DNA of 64,000 nt from Drosophila persimilis (GCF_003286085.1 NW_020825713.1:62001-126000), one strand, 5' to 3'; numbered from the stretch's first letter, positions 1-12,249 are shown. Notes: generated by a model not told the origin, from the sequence alone. Numbers and translations are program-made.

Positions 1-115
1 TAATGGAAAGTGCTTAATAAGTTGATCGCCAGACTAGCATAGCTGGCGGGCGAGTGTTCGCATCGTCGAAGCGAAAGACGGGTGCGCTCTCGCAGCAATT
101 AATTTGGAAAAAAAA
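1..115 (+). mobile_element. 3' terminus of a telomeric-type LINE unit with oligo(A)
   Basis: This is the last part of the unit 3' UTR. The same sequence recurs just before 20,098, 24,136 and 29,281. It contains the inverted repeat CGCCAG (27-32) and CTGGCG (43-48) and ends in eight A (108-115). The next unit starts directly with gacttgtg at 116. No duplicated target site separates the two, so this is a head-to-tail joint. Confidence 0.75.
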
Positions 116-127
116 GACTTGTGTTTT

Positions 128-1230
128 TATACCCGATACTCAAAATGAGTATTGGGGTATATTAGATTTGTGGTAAAAGTGGATGTGTGTAACGTCCAGA
201 AGGAATCGTTTCCGACTCATAGAGTATATATATTCTTGATCAGCATCAATAGCCAAGTCGATTTAGCCCTGTCTGTCTGTCCGTCTGTCCGTCCGTCCGT
301 CTGTCCGTCCCCTTCAGCGCCTAGTGCTCAAAGACTATAAGAGCTAGAGCAACGATTTTTTGGATCCAGACTTCTGCGATATGTCACTGCTCCAAAAATA
401 TTTCAAAACTTTGCCCCGCCCACTTCCGCCCCCACAAAGGGCGAAAATCTGTGGCATCCACAATTTCGACGATACGAGAAAACTAAAAACGCAGAATCGT
501 AGAAGATGACTATATCTTCTAGAGTGCAAAATCTGAACCAGATCGTATAATTATTACAGCCAGAATCACGAAAACAATTTCACTCTTTCTCGCTCTGTCT
601 CACTCTAACACACAGGTTTCATGGTCGGTTTTGCCAATTGCAAAATATGAGTTCAAGGATCTCAGAACCTATAAGAGCCAGAGCAACCAAATTTGGTATC
701 CACACTCCTGTGATATCGGACCTTGACCGTTTCGTGTCCAAATTTCGCCACACCTCTTCCGCCCCCGCAAAGGACGAAAATCTGAGGCAACCACAAATCT
801 CAGAGACTATTAAGGCTAGAGTAACCAAATTTGGTACACACACTCCTTTAAGATGTCACTATAAAACGTATATCTCAGAATTTCGCCCCACCCCCTTCCG
901 CCCCCACAAAGGACGAGAATCTGTTGCATCCACAATATTGCAGATTCGAGAAAACTAAAAACGCAGAATCATAGATAATGACCATATCTATCAGATTGCT
1001 GAATCTGGATCAGATCAGATCATTTTTATAGCCATAAGGAAGAAATCAATTTGCAGTGGCTACGCAGCGCCCGACGTCACGCTCAGACTGATTTTCTGTC
1101 TCTCTCGCACGCACTCTTTGTCGTGTCGTTAAATATTAGCGGCGTCTGCCGGAGGAGAGCCATACTGACTTAGTATCGGGTATAACCGTAGAGTTGCGGT
1201 GTCCGCAGCAACTCACAACGTTCCCCCTCG
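128..1230 (+). mobile_element. DINE-1/INE-1 Helitron-like element, long form
   Basis: It starts tatacccgatact and ends ccccctcg. The hallmark block ccagaaggaatcgtttcc and the CTGTCTGTCCGTC-rich stretch follow the 5' end. The middle holds about three diverged repeats of roughly 160 bp (phrases such as aaccaaatttggta and ttccgcccc..aaagg). A hairpin with stem GAGTTGC/GCAACTC (1191-1214) lies 16 nt before the 3' end, as in Helitrons. It interrupts the T run of the LINE 5' end (gacttgtgttttt). No coding capacity is visible. Confidence 0.8.
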
Positions 1231-2368
1231 TTTGTTTTGTGTTTTGTCGGGCATAGTGCGTGGATAAATATATGTTGATCGGGACTAAGAACATTAATTA
1301 ATTAACAATTGTGCCAATACAAAACAATATAACAAACAATATAGGGCCGACGACAGTGAAAGTGGAAGCCATTTTTCCCAATCTCGACCACGCAGCAGAA
1401 CCAAGCTGCAGACCATAAAGATGAGGAAAACCATCTCATTTGACGCCACTGGACCAGGCCAGTATGAAGTTGCTCCAAATCTGACGACGCTCCCCATGGA
1501 CAATCCGGCTACACAGACATCTGCCGTGGGCGGTGAGTGCGTGTCCCATTCCTCTGACCCTGATGTGTCCACCAAGCCCCATGGTCGGTCCCACTACGAG
1601 TCGATGCTCGACTCCGAGGGGGATGCGAAGCTGGCGGAGATGGACTCCCCAGTGAGCTCACTCGAGAGGACGGTGGTCGAATTCGACCGACGCTTCAGGG
1701 ACAGGGGCCTCCGCGATCAAATTGAGCCGACAATCCTAGCCAGAAATGACGTCATCACCCACACACTAACACACAGTCAGGCAGGGACGCCGCCAAAAAC
1801 CGCAAAGGCAGGCCGAAATAGCGGCACTCTCGCTCTTACTAACGAGCACATCAATTCGCACAACAACAAGTGCCAAGCCCCTTTGAGTTCGCGCCAAACA
1901 GCCAGCGACCAGGCATTGCAATCAAATCCAGGACTGAGTGACGCCTGCGCTCTCTCGCCAGCCGCTATTCTAAAGCCCAACAAACGTTTGCCGCCAAACG
2001 CATCGAAACAAAAACCAAAACGTACACATACATTCACACAAGCCAAAAAGAGAGATGCAACAAATAAATGACCAGCAACAGCAGCAGCAGCAAAGAAATG
2101 ACAAATATAAACAACAACAATTGACGACACTTGACCCCCTTAACAAAGCAGCAAATAACGGACTCATCCTATCGATCGCCTCTCAAACGGAGATGCACGG
2201 CGATCGATACGGATACAGATGACGAAGAAATTACATTTCTGCCAATAGCAACGCCGCTATTCAAAAGCAAATGAGCAGCAGAGGGAACAGCAACAGCAAC
2301 AGATGGAGACGGAGACCGAACGCCCACAGCCGCAGCAACAACAATATCAACAACAACAGCATCAGCAA
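1231..2368 (+). pseudogene. gag: LINE 5' UTR and truncated gag (5' fragment), array unit -1
   Basis: After about 190 nt of AT-rich 5' UTR, an ATG at 1421 opens 216 codons to 2071. The product matches the N-terminal part of the intact Gag proteins elsewhere in the window. Shared landmarks are GGECV, DSEGDA.LAE, SSLE.TV.EF.RRF.DRGL, SDACALS, KRLPPN and KKRDA. Past the stop, homology continues (SPLKRRC.AI.TD.DD and TPLFKSK-like codons) until an inverted DINE-1 cuts it at 2368. The zinc-knuckle region is absent, so it is not functional as Gag. It is clearly diverged from the A/B Gag and represents a second subfamily. Confidence 0.75.
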
Positions 2369-2981
2369 CGAGGGGGAACGTTATGAGTTGCTGCGGACAC
2401 CGCAACTCTACAGTTATACCCGATACTAAGTCAGTATGGCTCTCCTCCGGCAGACGGCGCTAATATTAAACGACACGACAAAGAGTGCGTGCGAGAGAGA
2501 CAGAAAATCAGTCTGAGCGTGACGTCGGGCGCTGCGTAGCCACTGCAAATTGACTTGTTCCTTTTGGCTATAAAAATGATCTGATCTGATTCAGATTCAG
2601 CAATCTGATAGATATGGTCATTATCTATGATTCTGCGTTTTTAGTTTTCTCGAATCTGCAATATTGTGGATGCAACAGATTTTCGCCCTTTGTGGGGGCG
2701 GAAGTGGGCGGGGCAAAGTTTTGAAATATTTTTGGAGCAGTGACATATCGCAGAAGTCTGGATCCAAAAAATCGTTGCTCTAGCTCTTATAGTCTTTGAG
2801 CACTAGGCGCTGAAGGGGACGGACAGACGGACGGACGGACAGACGGACAGACAGACAGGGCTAAATCGACTTGGCTATTGATACTTTATGGGGTCGGAAA
2901 CGATTCCTTCTGGACGTTACAGACATCCACTTTTACCACAAATCTAATATACCCCAATACTCATTTTGAGTATCGGGTATA
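2369..2981 (-). mobile_element. DINE-1, short form, inverted
   Basis: This is the reverse complement of the DINE-1 termini (cgagggggaacg ... agtatcgggtata). It lacks the central repeat expansion, so it is about 610 bp against about 1,100 bp. GAGAGAGACAG lies at 2493-2503. With the copy at 128-1230 it brackets the gag fragment as a large inverted repeat. Confidence 0.8.
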
Positions 2982-3005
2982 AAACGTCAATTCGCACATC
3001 TACGC

Positions 3006-5473
3006 TGTGAGGGAGCGTACGCTCCACCCACATTTTTTCCACCCATCATCTTGCCGGCATTTTCCCACTGGAGGGACCCGAAATTATTTCATTGTAATTA
3101 AGATTTTTGACTTTTTATTTTCTAGGTTTAAGCATTGACTGTTCAGTTTTAGGTTAAGGGGGAGGGGGGAAGGCCACGAAGGCCACTTGTTATTAATTTT
3201 TTATTATACGGCCCGAGGGGTCTCTAAGCCCCACGTAGCTTGCTATTTTCTTAAAAGGGGGGCGAGTCGCGATCACGGCGGACGCCACTGGCTTTCCAGA
3301 ACCAAGACCCAACAACAACGACGCGGCAGCGGCCAAAGAGAGACGAGGAAAACAACGGGATCCAGCGAGCCGCCGGCATCGACGCAGCAACAGGCAGAGA
3401 GGGAAGCATCGACAAAATAACCCAACAACAACGACGCAGCAGCGGCCAAAGAGAGACAAGGAAAACGACGGGATCCAGCGAGCCGCCGGCATCGACGCAG
3501 CAACAGGCAGAGAGGGAAGCATCGACAAGATAACCCAACAACAACGACGCTGCAGCGGACAAAGAGAGACGAGGAAAACAACGGGATCCAGCGAGCCGCC
3601 GGCATCGACGCAGCCACGGCAGAGAGGAAGGCGCTGACAAGATAAGCCAACAGCATCGACGCAGCAGCGGCCGAGGAGAAGCGCTGACAAGACAAGCCGA
3701 CAGCATCAACGCAGCAGCGGCAGAAGAGGGCCGCTGAGAACAGCAATCAAATCCAGCAACGACGCCCCAGCAGTGGAAAAGAGAGGCGAAAGTCACCGGC
3801 GCAGCTACAGACGCCAAAAGAGAGGGGAAATAACGACGCTAGCCGCCCACGCCGACGCTGGATCGGCAGAGCCAGCAGAACGCCGGCTCTGAGGCTGGGA
3901 AAACGTGAAAAGGAAGGCAGTTAGAGGAGAGGCAGTCGTAGGAATCGGACGCGTTGACGGAAGAAAAAATCTGAGTGGCGCGCGAAAAGAAAAGGAACAC
4001 ACGTGGCGGACTACTTCGAAATTAACGCGATCAGCAGTGCGCGAAGGATCCGGCATCGACACTACGTTTACGGAGGCGGGATCCTGCACCGGCGCTGCAA
4101 TCCCGGGGAAAAGAGGAGGCTTTCGACAAGCACAAGCGTGGGAGTAGAGGGGTAAGCGAGTCTCAAGACGTGCATGCGGGCTGCTGAGCGGTGCGATAGG
4201 TAGGGAACCAAAGAAGAATAAAGTGAAATGTAACGAATATAACGAAAACATAGCCTGGTCACCAACAATCTATATGCTAGGGAACCTGAATGCCCGGGGC
4301 TTCATCTTCCCCGCCCTTCCCCACGCCTCTTGCCCGAGTCTCCCTCTTTGGCTACACCCACGTGGTAATCCGTATTCGCTCCGGATGCCCGTCGGGACCC
4401 CCGCGTGATTCCCCCAGTAGTTCGTAGCCCAACAGGATCCTGAGACCGCTGTCCGGCGATTGCCTAGGCGTTCTCGGTGACAACTGTTGGCGTTCCCCCC
4501 GCATGATTCCCTCCAGTAGTTTGTGACCCCGCAGTACCCCAGTAGTTCCCAGGGTCCCGAAGGCGCTGTCCGGCGATTGCCTAAGCCCTCTCGGCGATGC
4601 CTGCCCTGTATGATAAAGACTTTCGCGGTAACGTTTAGTCTGATAGTGTCCCGTGAGTGCTATCCGGCGATTGCCTAGGCACCCTCGGCAACGCTTGTCG
4701 GTGTCTCCGACCCCCGTAGCAATCCTTAGTTCGACAGTGTCCCGTGAGTGCTATCCGGCGATTGCCTAGGCACCCTCGGCGATGCTCGTCGATGTCTACG
4801 ACCCCGTAGCAATTCTTAGTTCGACAGTTTCCCGTGAGTACCATCCGGCGATTGCCTAGGTGCCCTCGGCGACGCTTGTCGATACCTCCGGCCCCGTAGT
4901 AGTTCTTAGTTCGACAGGATCCCGGGGGCGCTATCCGGCGATTGCCTAAGCCCTCCCGGCGATGCTTGCCGATATCTCCGACCCTCGTAGTAATTCTTAG
5001 TCCGACGGGGCCCCCGTGAGTGCTGTCCGGCGATAGCCTAGGTACTCGCGGTGGTATTTGTCGGTATCCCCGCATAGCAAAGACCTTCGTAGCGATTTTT
5101 AGTCCGACAAGGTCCCGTGAGTGTTATCCGGCGATGGCCTAGACACTCTCGGTGATACATGTTGGTTTCCCCGCATAGCACCGACCTTCGTAGTAGTCCG
5201 GCGATTGCCTAAGCCCTCTCGGCGATGCCTGTCGATATCTCCGACCCTCGTAGTAATTCTTAGTCCGACAGGGCCACGTAAGCGCTGTCCGGCGATTACC
5301 ACTGCCACGCCCCGTACTGTTCCCTTTCCTCTCGGTCGCTCCTGTCTGGGGATTGCCTCCCTGTCCCGTCGACGGCCCCGAACTCGGAGTCCCGGCAAAT
5401 TATAAATATTGCTGTAATTTCGACCCTGGAGTAGACTGAGATATGTACCCCAGCCCAGGATCGCTTCCTTACA
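3006..5473 (+). repeat. 5' LTR of the Osvaldo/Ulysses-like element
   Basis: It starts TGTGAGGGAGCG and ends CTTCCTTACA. Two internal minisatellites are visible. One is about 115 bp, in roughly three copies around 3300-3620 (acaacaacgacgc..gcagcgg). The other is about 90 bp, in roughly ten copies from 4440 to 5300 (ccggcgattgcctag..). No gene was seen. Confidence 0.85.
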
Positions 5474-6890
5474 GATGGCGCCCGAGCAGGGACTCCGGGA
5501 TTCCGTTATGTTTTGGGGCGCTAAGTAGAACAGTTGATCAGAAAACGAGTAGCAGAAGGAATCGGGACTGTACCACGCGCAAGCATGGCCAGTCGAAATC
5601 ATTAGGCCAAGAATAGCTGTATATCTCTGGAAAACCGCACGTGAGGTCGCCCATTATTCACGTACAGCCGAGACTGGCTTCCCTAACCTCCCTAGCAATA
5701 GCGTCAGCACGTGGCCGCCGCGCCCACACGAGGAGGAGAACGCCGTGGCGAGACGGCAGAGAAAGAGAACCGAGCCGAAGCTGGGCAGAGATCGCAAGAA
5801 AGAGAGCGACACGCACGCGGCGAGCAGCGAGTCGTGAGCTGTAGACGCCGAACGAGCATCGGAACCCTCCCGTAGACCGACCGTCCCGGCTATATATGTC
5901 GGACCCAGAGCCAGAGAATGACAGTCAGTGCCCGGCGTCAGCGAAGGACAGTCAGTATCCAGCGTTCAAGCAGTCAGTATCCGGCGCTCAAACAGTCAGT
6001 GCCCGGTGTCAGCCAAGAGCAGTCAGTATCCGGCGCTCAAACAGTCAGTGCCCGGTGTCAGCGAAGAGCAGTCAGTATCCAGCGTTCAGGCAGTCAGTGC
6101 CCGGCGTCAGCGAAGGACAGTCAGTATCCAGCGTTCAAGCAGTCAGTGCCCGGCGTCAGCGAAGAGCAGTCAGTATCCAGCGTTCAAGAGTCAGTGCCCG
6201 GTGTCAGCGAAAAGCAGTCAGTATCCAGCGTTCAAGCAGTCAGTGCCCGGCGTCAGCGAAGGACAGTCAGTATCCAGCGTTCAAGCAGTCAGTGCCCGGC
6301 GTCAGCGAAGAGCAGTCAGTATCCAGCGTTCAAGAGTCAGTGCCCGGCGTCAGCGAAGAGCAGTCAGTATCCAGCGTTCAAGAGTCAGTGCCCGGCGTCA
6401 GCGAAGGGCAGTCCGTATCCAGCGTTCAAGCAGTCAGCGCCCGGTATCAGAGAGGGTCAGTGTCCAGCATTCGAAGCAGACAGTCAATGCCCAGCCTTCA
6501 AAGTGATCGGTCAGCGTTCAGCCATCAACACGAGACGAGATCCAGCGCTTAAATCAACGAACCCAGCACGACCAGGACGACAAGGACAATTCCAAGGACA
6601 ACAATAGCAAGGACTATTGACCGGCCCAGCAAGGATCAACAGTCAGGACAATTCCAAGGACAACGATAGCAAGGACCATCGACCGGCCTAGCAAGGGTCG
6701 ATCCCCAGGCTACTATAAAGACCGACGACAACCACGACCATCGACCAGGACCCCAAACAGCAAGGACTCCAAGGACGCCCCACTGTACAACCGTGTTAAC
6801 CGTGCATACGCCGTGCTTCCGTGACTAACCCCAAGGACTCCGGTATTCAGCGCGTTACCTAAGAAAAAGATTCTACCGGAGGGTCAATAC
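5474..6890 (+). other. Leader of the Osvaldo/Ulysses-like element: primer site and tandem repeats
   Basis: The tRNA-Lys-type primer binding site lies at 5476-5493. From about 5920 to 6470 there is an imperfect tandem repeat of about 49 bp (cagtcagtatccagcgttca alternating with cagtcagtgcccggcgtcag), about eleven copies. It is open in several frames because of the repeat, but I see no protein-like sequence and treat it as untranslated leader. Confidence 0.7.
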
Positions 6891-7988
6891 GTGATACTAC
6901 CGTCGGAAACGCGAAAGACTTCGAAGTGCCAGTGGATTTCGTATCGGCGCAAGGACGAATTTCAGGCCATCGCCGTCGAATTCGTCCTCGGTGAAACCGG
7001 GACAGTGGACGAACTGCGCAGCCGGATCTCGGCCTTCATCTCGCGCGGCGAGCATCCGACGGCGATCGAAAAGCGGATCAAAGAGCTCGGAACGGTCTTC
7101 GACAGCGCGCCCAGCCCGAGGAACCCGAGGAACACGTCCACGTCGCCGGGACCGAGTCAACGTGAACAGAAGGAAGGGATCTGTGCGGAACAGCCCCTAT
7201 CCATCGTAATTCCCGAGTTCCCGCGCGCAGCTCAAGGTCCTGGGTACAGTGACTCTAGCCGGCTTGAAGCCACGACCGACCGACGACATGGTGATAATCA
7301 CTACCAGCACCGCTTCCCCGAGGAAGCCGGAACTTCGCGACCCGGAAGGGAAGAAATCTCCTTCGCCGCCCTCGCCGATAAGCTGCGCAATTGGGGCCTG
7401 AAGTTCGACGGACACTCGGATGCGCTGGCTTTCATCGAACGGTTGGAAGAAAGGGTCGACTCACATGGCGGGAGTCCAGCACAACTGCCGCGAGCCATCT
7501 CCGGGCTACTAACTGGCAAGGCAGAAGGATGGTTTAGGACGTTCCAGATGCAAGGCAAGCCATGGACCGAGTTCCGGAAAGAGTTCTTGGAGTTCTTCCT
7601 ACCCCCGCGATACTTTCAGCGCTTGGAAGATACGATCCGCTCCCGTCACCAACGACCCCGAGAAGCCTTTCAGGACTACTTGATCGACCTCCGACTCATG
7701 ATGCAACGAGCTCAGTATACTCCAGACAGGGAGTTGGACAGGATCTACGAGAACCTTCGGCCGGAATACCAACTGTTCACCCGTAGGCATGAGTTCGAGA
7801 CGTTGCGAGAACTGACCCACTTGATAGTAGCGTACGAGACAACGCGGGACCGCGAACAAACCCGCCACGCTTACGACCGCCCAGATACGAAACCCAGAAC
7901 GACATCATACCAAGGACCCGGATTATCCACCCCGCAGCAGGCTCCTCCAGACGACACCGGGCGGCATCCGGACGATCGACTGCTGTAG
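6891..7988 (+). CDS. gag: Gag of the Osvaldo/Ulysses-like LTR element (fossil part)
   Basis: About 365 codons. The C-terminal half has the retrotransposon gag (capsid) pattern: FDGHSDALAFIERLEER, then LTGKAEGWFRTF, then FRKEFLEFFLPPRYF, then AFQDYLIDLRLMMQRA. In Ty3/gypsy elements this domain forms the capsid shell around the RNA. No zinc knuckle is obvious. It lies between the leader and the pol region of the element, on the same strand. The start used is the first in-frame codon of a long open stretch; internal ATGs are possible. Confidence 0.7.
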   Translation: MILPSETRKTSKCQWISYRRKDEFQAIAVEFVLGETGTVDELRSRISAFISRGEHPTAIEKRIKELGTVFDSAPSPRNPRNTSTSPGPSQREQKEGICAEQPLSIVIPEFPRAAQGPGYSDSSRLEATTDRRHGDNHYQHRFPEEAGTSRPGREEISFAALADKLRNWGLKFDGHSDALAFIERLEERVDSHGGSPAQLPRAISGLLTGKAEGWFRTFQMQGKPWTEFRKEFLEFFLPPRYFQRLEDTIRSRHQRPREAFQDYLIDLRLMMQRAQYTPDRELDRIYENLRPEYQLFTRRHEFETLRELTHLIVAYETTRDREQTRHAYDRPDTKPRTTSYQGPGLSTPQQAPPDDTGRHPDDRLL

Positions 7989-8084
7989 GCTGTCCGAGTC
8001 GGGAAACGGACCGAGTCTCCGCTCGTAAGGGAACCGATCGGAGACATACCTCCAGGGCCCCCTGGAGTAACTCATCCCTTAAGT

Positions 8085-11000
8085 TTGGAAGGAGGCAGGA
8101 TCGCCGCGCTAGTAACCATCGAAGGAGTAACGCTCACAGCTACCCTCGACACAGGAGCGACGCGGTCGTTCGTCAGTCAACGCATGGCGCATGAAGTAAG
8201 TACCGGAGGGAACGCACGGAATATAAGGACTACCGTCCGCCTGGCAGACGGTACAGCAAAGGAGGTGACGCAAGCAGTTTCGGTCAAGGTACGTCTGGAT
8301 CAACAGGAAACGCGGGTGATTCTATTAGTCCTACCCATGGTAGTGGACGACATCATACTGGGGCTCGATTTCCTTTGCGGCGTCCAGACCATAATACAAT
8401 GCGGCCGAGCGTACTTGCAGTTGACCCAGCGGGCGATCCGGGAAACCTACCCGATCCCCACATCATCCTCGACTCGGCCCCGCATGGTTACTTTTAGTGA
8501 CGAACGTCCAGCGACGGCATCCGCTGCTCCTACCCCCTCGACCAATCCAACAGCGACCCACCGGACGAAACCAACGCACCAGAATCTCGAACCCGCCAGA
8601 CCCAGCAATGTACCAGTGACAACGCACCTGAATCCCAACCACGCCAGATCCAGCCATGTACCAGTGACAACGCACCAGAATCCCAACCCCGCCAGACCCA
8701 GCAACGTAACAGTGACAACGCACCAGAATCTCGAACCCGCCAGACCCAGCAATGTACCAGTGGCAACGCACCAGAATCTCGAACCCGCCAGACCCAGCAA
8801 CGTAACCATGACCACGCACCAGGATCGCGAACACGCCAGACCCAGCAACGCCACCCGAACCCAACCCACGATTCGATACGACAACGCCAGAATCATCAAC
8901 GAAGCTACGACAGAGACGACTGCGACACCGCTGGACACACCCAGGGCCAGTCCGTCCGCCCCGAAGAACACCCAGAGTAACGAAACCACGCCGGAGACGA
9001 CTGCGACACCGCTGGACGCACCCAGGGCCAGTCCGTCTGCCTCGAAAACCACCCAGAGTATCCCTAACAGGACAACGCTTCTAAGCCTCGACCACGCCAG
9101 AACCCGAAGTGACATCAGGACAACGCTTCCAAGTTTCGACCACGCCAGACCCAGCCGCAATACAAGGACAACGCTTCTAAGCTTCGACCACGCCAGACCC
9201 AGCAACGATACAAGGACAACGCATCAAAGCCCCGACCGAGACGGACCCGGCGGCGCTAAAAATACAACCCGATCGACGCGAGCCAAATCAGACATGCCCA
9301 GCCGTGCGGCGCAGCCAGTGCAAATGACCCCGCAGGAAACCAGCCTCGCTCCACAACACGACCCGCCTGGAAGACGACGGCCCTGAAGGACATGGACGGG
9401 TCGAGGTAGACCACCTCGCGTCTAACCCCCCAACGGATTATCAACTCGCCCCTTTAGCCGATGCCGCGGCCGGTCGACAACGCCACCCTTTTCGAAGGTC
9501 AGACTCGACTAACTCTATCACCGTGAACCTCGCCGTCATAACGTGTGCCCCGCTCGAAGAAATCTCGCCACCGACAGCCCCCATCATCGAACCACCCCTC
9601 CCGCCGTGGGTAGCCGAGTTCTTGAAGCGAGAATTGGCCAAGTTCGAGGGATTGAAGGGCGTGTCTCACATAGCCGAGCATACCATCACCCTAAAGGACG
9701 ACAAGCCGATAAAGCAGAGGTACTTCCCCAAGAATCCGGCCATGCAGAAAATCATCAATGCTCAGGTCGACGAGTTGCTGCAAGACGGGCGGATAGAAGC
9801 TTCAAAAAGCCCACACAGCGCACCCATCGTACTGGTGGGAAAGAAGACAGGCGAGATGCGGATGTGCGTAGACTACCGACAGCTCAACGCGCAATCGATA
9901 CCCGACGCCTACCCGTTGCCCAGGATCAACCACATCATCGAGAGGCTCCGTAACGCGCGTTACATCTCGACGTTGGACCTCAAGAACGGGTATTGGCAGA
10001 TCCCTATGGCCGAGGGGAGCCGAGAATGCACCGCCTTCACCGTTCCGGGCCGAGGACTCTTCCATTGGAAGGTGATGCCGTTCGGACTACACTCAGCATC
10101 GGCTACGTTCCAGCGAGCCTTGGACAGCGTCATCGGACCACAGATGGAACCCAACGCCTTTGCTGACCTCGACGACATCATTGTCATCGGAGCGGCACTG
10201 GAAGAACACGTCGACCATCTGCGAGAGGTTTTCCGAAGACTACGGGAAGCCAATCTAAGATAAAACCAAAAGAAATGCAGCTTTTTCCAGAAAAGCATCG
10301 TATATCTGGGACATGTCATTAGTGAGCGGGGTATACACACCGACCCAGATAAGATCGTCGCCGTCCGGAAGTTGGCCCCACCAAGTTCGATAAAGGAGCT
10401 TCGACGCTGCCTAGGAATGGCATCGTGGTACCGGAGGTTTGTCCCAAACTTCGCGGCGATTGTACAACCCATGACTAGCCTCTTGAAGAAGGAGAAAAGG
10501 TGGATCTGGAGTGACGAACAGCAGGCCGCTTTCGAGGAGTTGAAGGAGAAGTTAACCCAAGCACCCGTCTTAGCCTGCCCGGATTTCACGGAGAGGTTCG
10601 CTCTACAAACTGACGCAAGCGCCTACGGTCTAGGGGCAGTCCTGACGCAACAGATCCGCGGAGAGGAGAGGGTCATAGCCTACGCTAGCCGAAGGCTCTT
10701 GAAAGCAGAAGAAAACTACTCGGCCACGGAAAAGGAATGCTTAGCCATCGTCTGGGCCATCAGGAAATTACGATGCAACCTGGAGGGTTACCACTTCGAC
10801 GTCATCACCGACCATCTCGCTTTGAAGTGGTTAAACTCGATCAATAACCCGACCGGTCGCATCGCTCGTTGGGCTCTGGAACTTCAACAGTATCGCTTTG
10901 ACGTGCTTTACCGACGCGGAAGCCAGAACATCGTAGCAGACGCTCTTTCCCGGCAACCTATCGACACCATACAGCGAACCCTAGAAGACCTGCCCACCTG

Positions 11001-12249
11001 CCCCTGGATACAAAGGTTGCTCAAACGTATCCAGGCACGACCCGAGGAATGCAGAGAATTTATAATCGAGAACGGACAGATCTACCGGCAGCCTGGACAC
11101 CGACCAATCGAAGAAGAATCTCACCAGTGGAAATTATGCGTCGCCAGTGGCCATCGTAGACGAGTGTTAGAAGAATGCCACGATCACCCGACCGCCGGAC
11201 ACTTAGGAATACGGAAGACCGCCACTCGGGTAACCCAACGATATTATTGGCCAGGACTCTACAGGGACGTGGCCCGATACGTGAAACATTGCGAAAGCTG
11301 CCAAAAGTTTAAGGTGAGCCAGAACAAACCCGCAGGTCACATGTATACGCGCCAGGCTAAGGGTCCGTTCGACATCCTTTGCGCGGACTTCGTAGGCCCA
11401 CTACCCCGCTCAACGCACGGCAACACGATGCTCCTCGTGTTCTTCGACTCATTCTGCAAATGGGTGGAACTTGTGCCACTCCGGAAAGCCACAACCGCCC
11501 ACTTGGAGAAGGCGTTCCGAGAGAGGATACTCTGCCGATTCGGGGTCCCGTGGAAGTTTGTGTGCGACAACGGAACACAATTCACTAGTCGGTCCTTCCG
11601 GAAATTCTGCGAGTTGGCGGGAATGGAACTCGAGCACACCGCGCCGTATACCCCTCAGCAAAACCCGACGGAGAGGGCAAACCGGACCATCAAGGCAATG
11701 ATTGCACAATACGCCGACGGAGACCAACGGACCTGGGACGATCTCCTCCCCGAGTTAAGCTTGGCCATAAACAGCAGCACGTCGGACACCACGGGCTTCA
11801 GCCCGGCCTTTTTGGTACTCGGACGAGAACCAAGGCTACCAGGAGCCTTGTACGACGAAGTGACCCCAGGATTAGGAAATGAACCAGAGCCTGCTCACGG
11901 GAAGGCGACACGACTGCAGGAAGTATTCAAGGTCGTACAGGAGAACACCCAACGGGCATCCCAAGAGCAGAAGAGAACATACGACCTCCGACGGCGCGAG
12001 TGGCGACCCGAAGCCCTAGTCCTCCTTCGGCAGCATCACCTATCCAAAGCCGCCGACGGTTTCGCGGCCAAGTTGGCCCCTAAGTACGACGGGCCGTACA
12101 AGGTAACCCGATTCTTATCTCCCAACATAGTTCGACTACAGATTCAACAAGGCAAACAAAGGAAAACAGCGAGTTTAGCCGACTTAAAGGCCTTCCACGG
12201 AGTGGAACACCCCGAGGAGGACCCGACGACGCTGGAGAGACCCGAATGA
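8085..12249 (+). pseudogene. pol: Pol region of the Osvaldo/Ulysses-like element: PR-RT-RH-IN (fossil)
   Basis: Domains run in Ty3/gypsy order. An aspartic protease with LDTGATRSFV lies near 8140. A repetitive linker of about 48-bp units spans about 8560-8860, with further short repeats to about 9230. RT follows at about 9830-10240 (YRQLNAQSIPDAYPLPR, DLKNGYW, LDDIIV). RNase H lies at about 10600-10950 (TDASAYGLGAVL, ENYSATEKECLAI). Integrase lies at about 11180-11720 (H-H-C-C zinc region, then FVCDNGTQF and the glutamate in PQQNPTERANR), with a chromodomain-free C-terminus. It encodes copy and integration enzymes in the family. It is interrupted in a few places here, so I treat it as a relic despite the young LTRs. 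Confidence 0.75.

Noticed and set aside
255-320. CTGTCTGTCCGTC short direct repeats, CRISPR- or satellite-like
   Set aside because: They are the normal internal tract of DINE-1/INE-1 elements and recur only inside those copies. There are no spacers.
1777-2130. Cysteine-rich, membrane-like frames on the - strand (also in units 0-2)
   Set aside because: They are the complement of Q/N/T-rich gag codons (CAG/CAA runs) and are copied only because the units are copies.
3193-3817. Several leucine/alanine/cysteine-rich open frames on the - strand of the LTR
   Set aside because: They are shadow frames of the 115-bp LTR minisatellite (GACGC/CAGCGG repeats), low-complexity and different between the two LTRs.
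4635-5602. Repetitive R/G-rich frames over the 90-bp LTR repeats
   Set aside because: The protein-like periodicity only mirrors the DNA repeat. Codon content is arbitrary and the frame differs between LTR copies.
5896-6607. Three overlapping 190-230 codon frames of SVSSVQ/QCPASAK type
   Set aside because: All three frames are open because the 49-bp repeat lacks stops. There is no sign that one is preferred.
8447-9205. Hydrophobic 252-codon frame opposite the protease linker
   Set aside because: It is the antisense of the repetitive pol linker. Hydrophobicity is explained by the reverse complement of T/P/N-rich codons.
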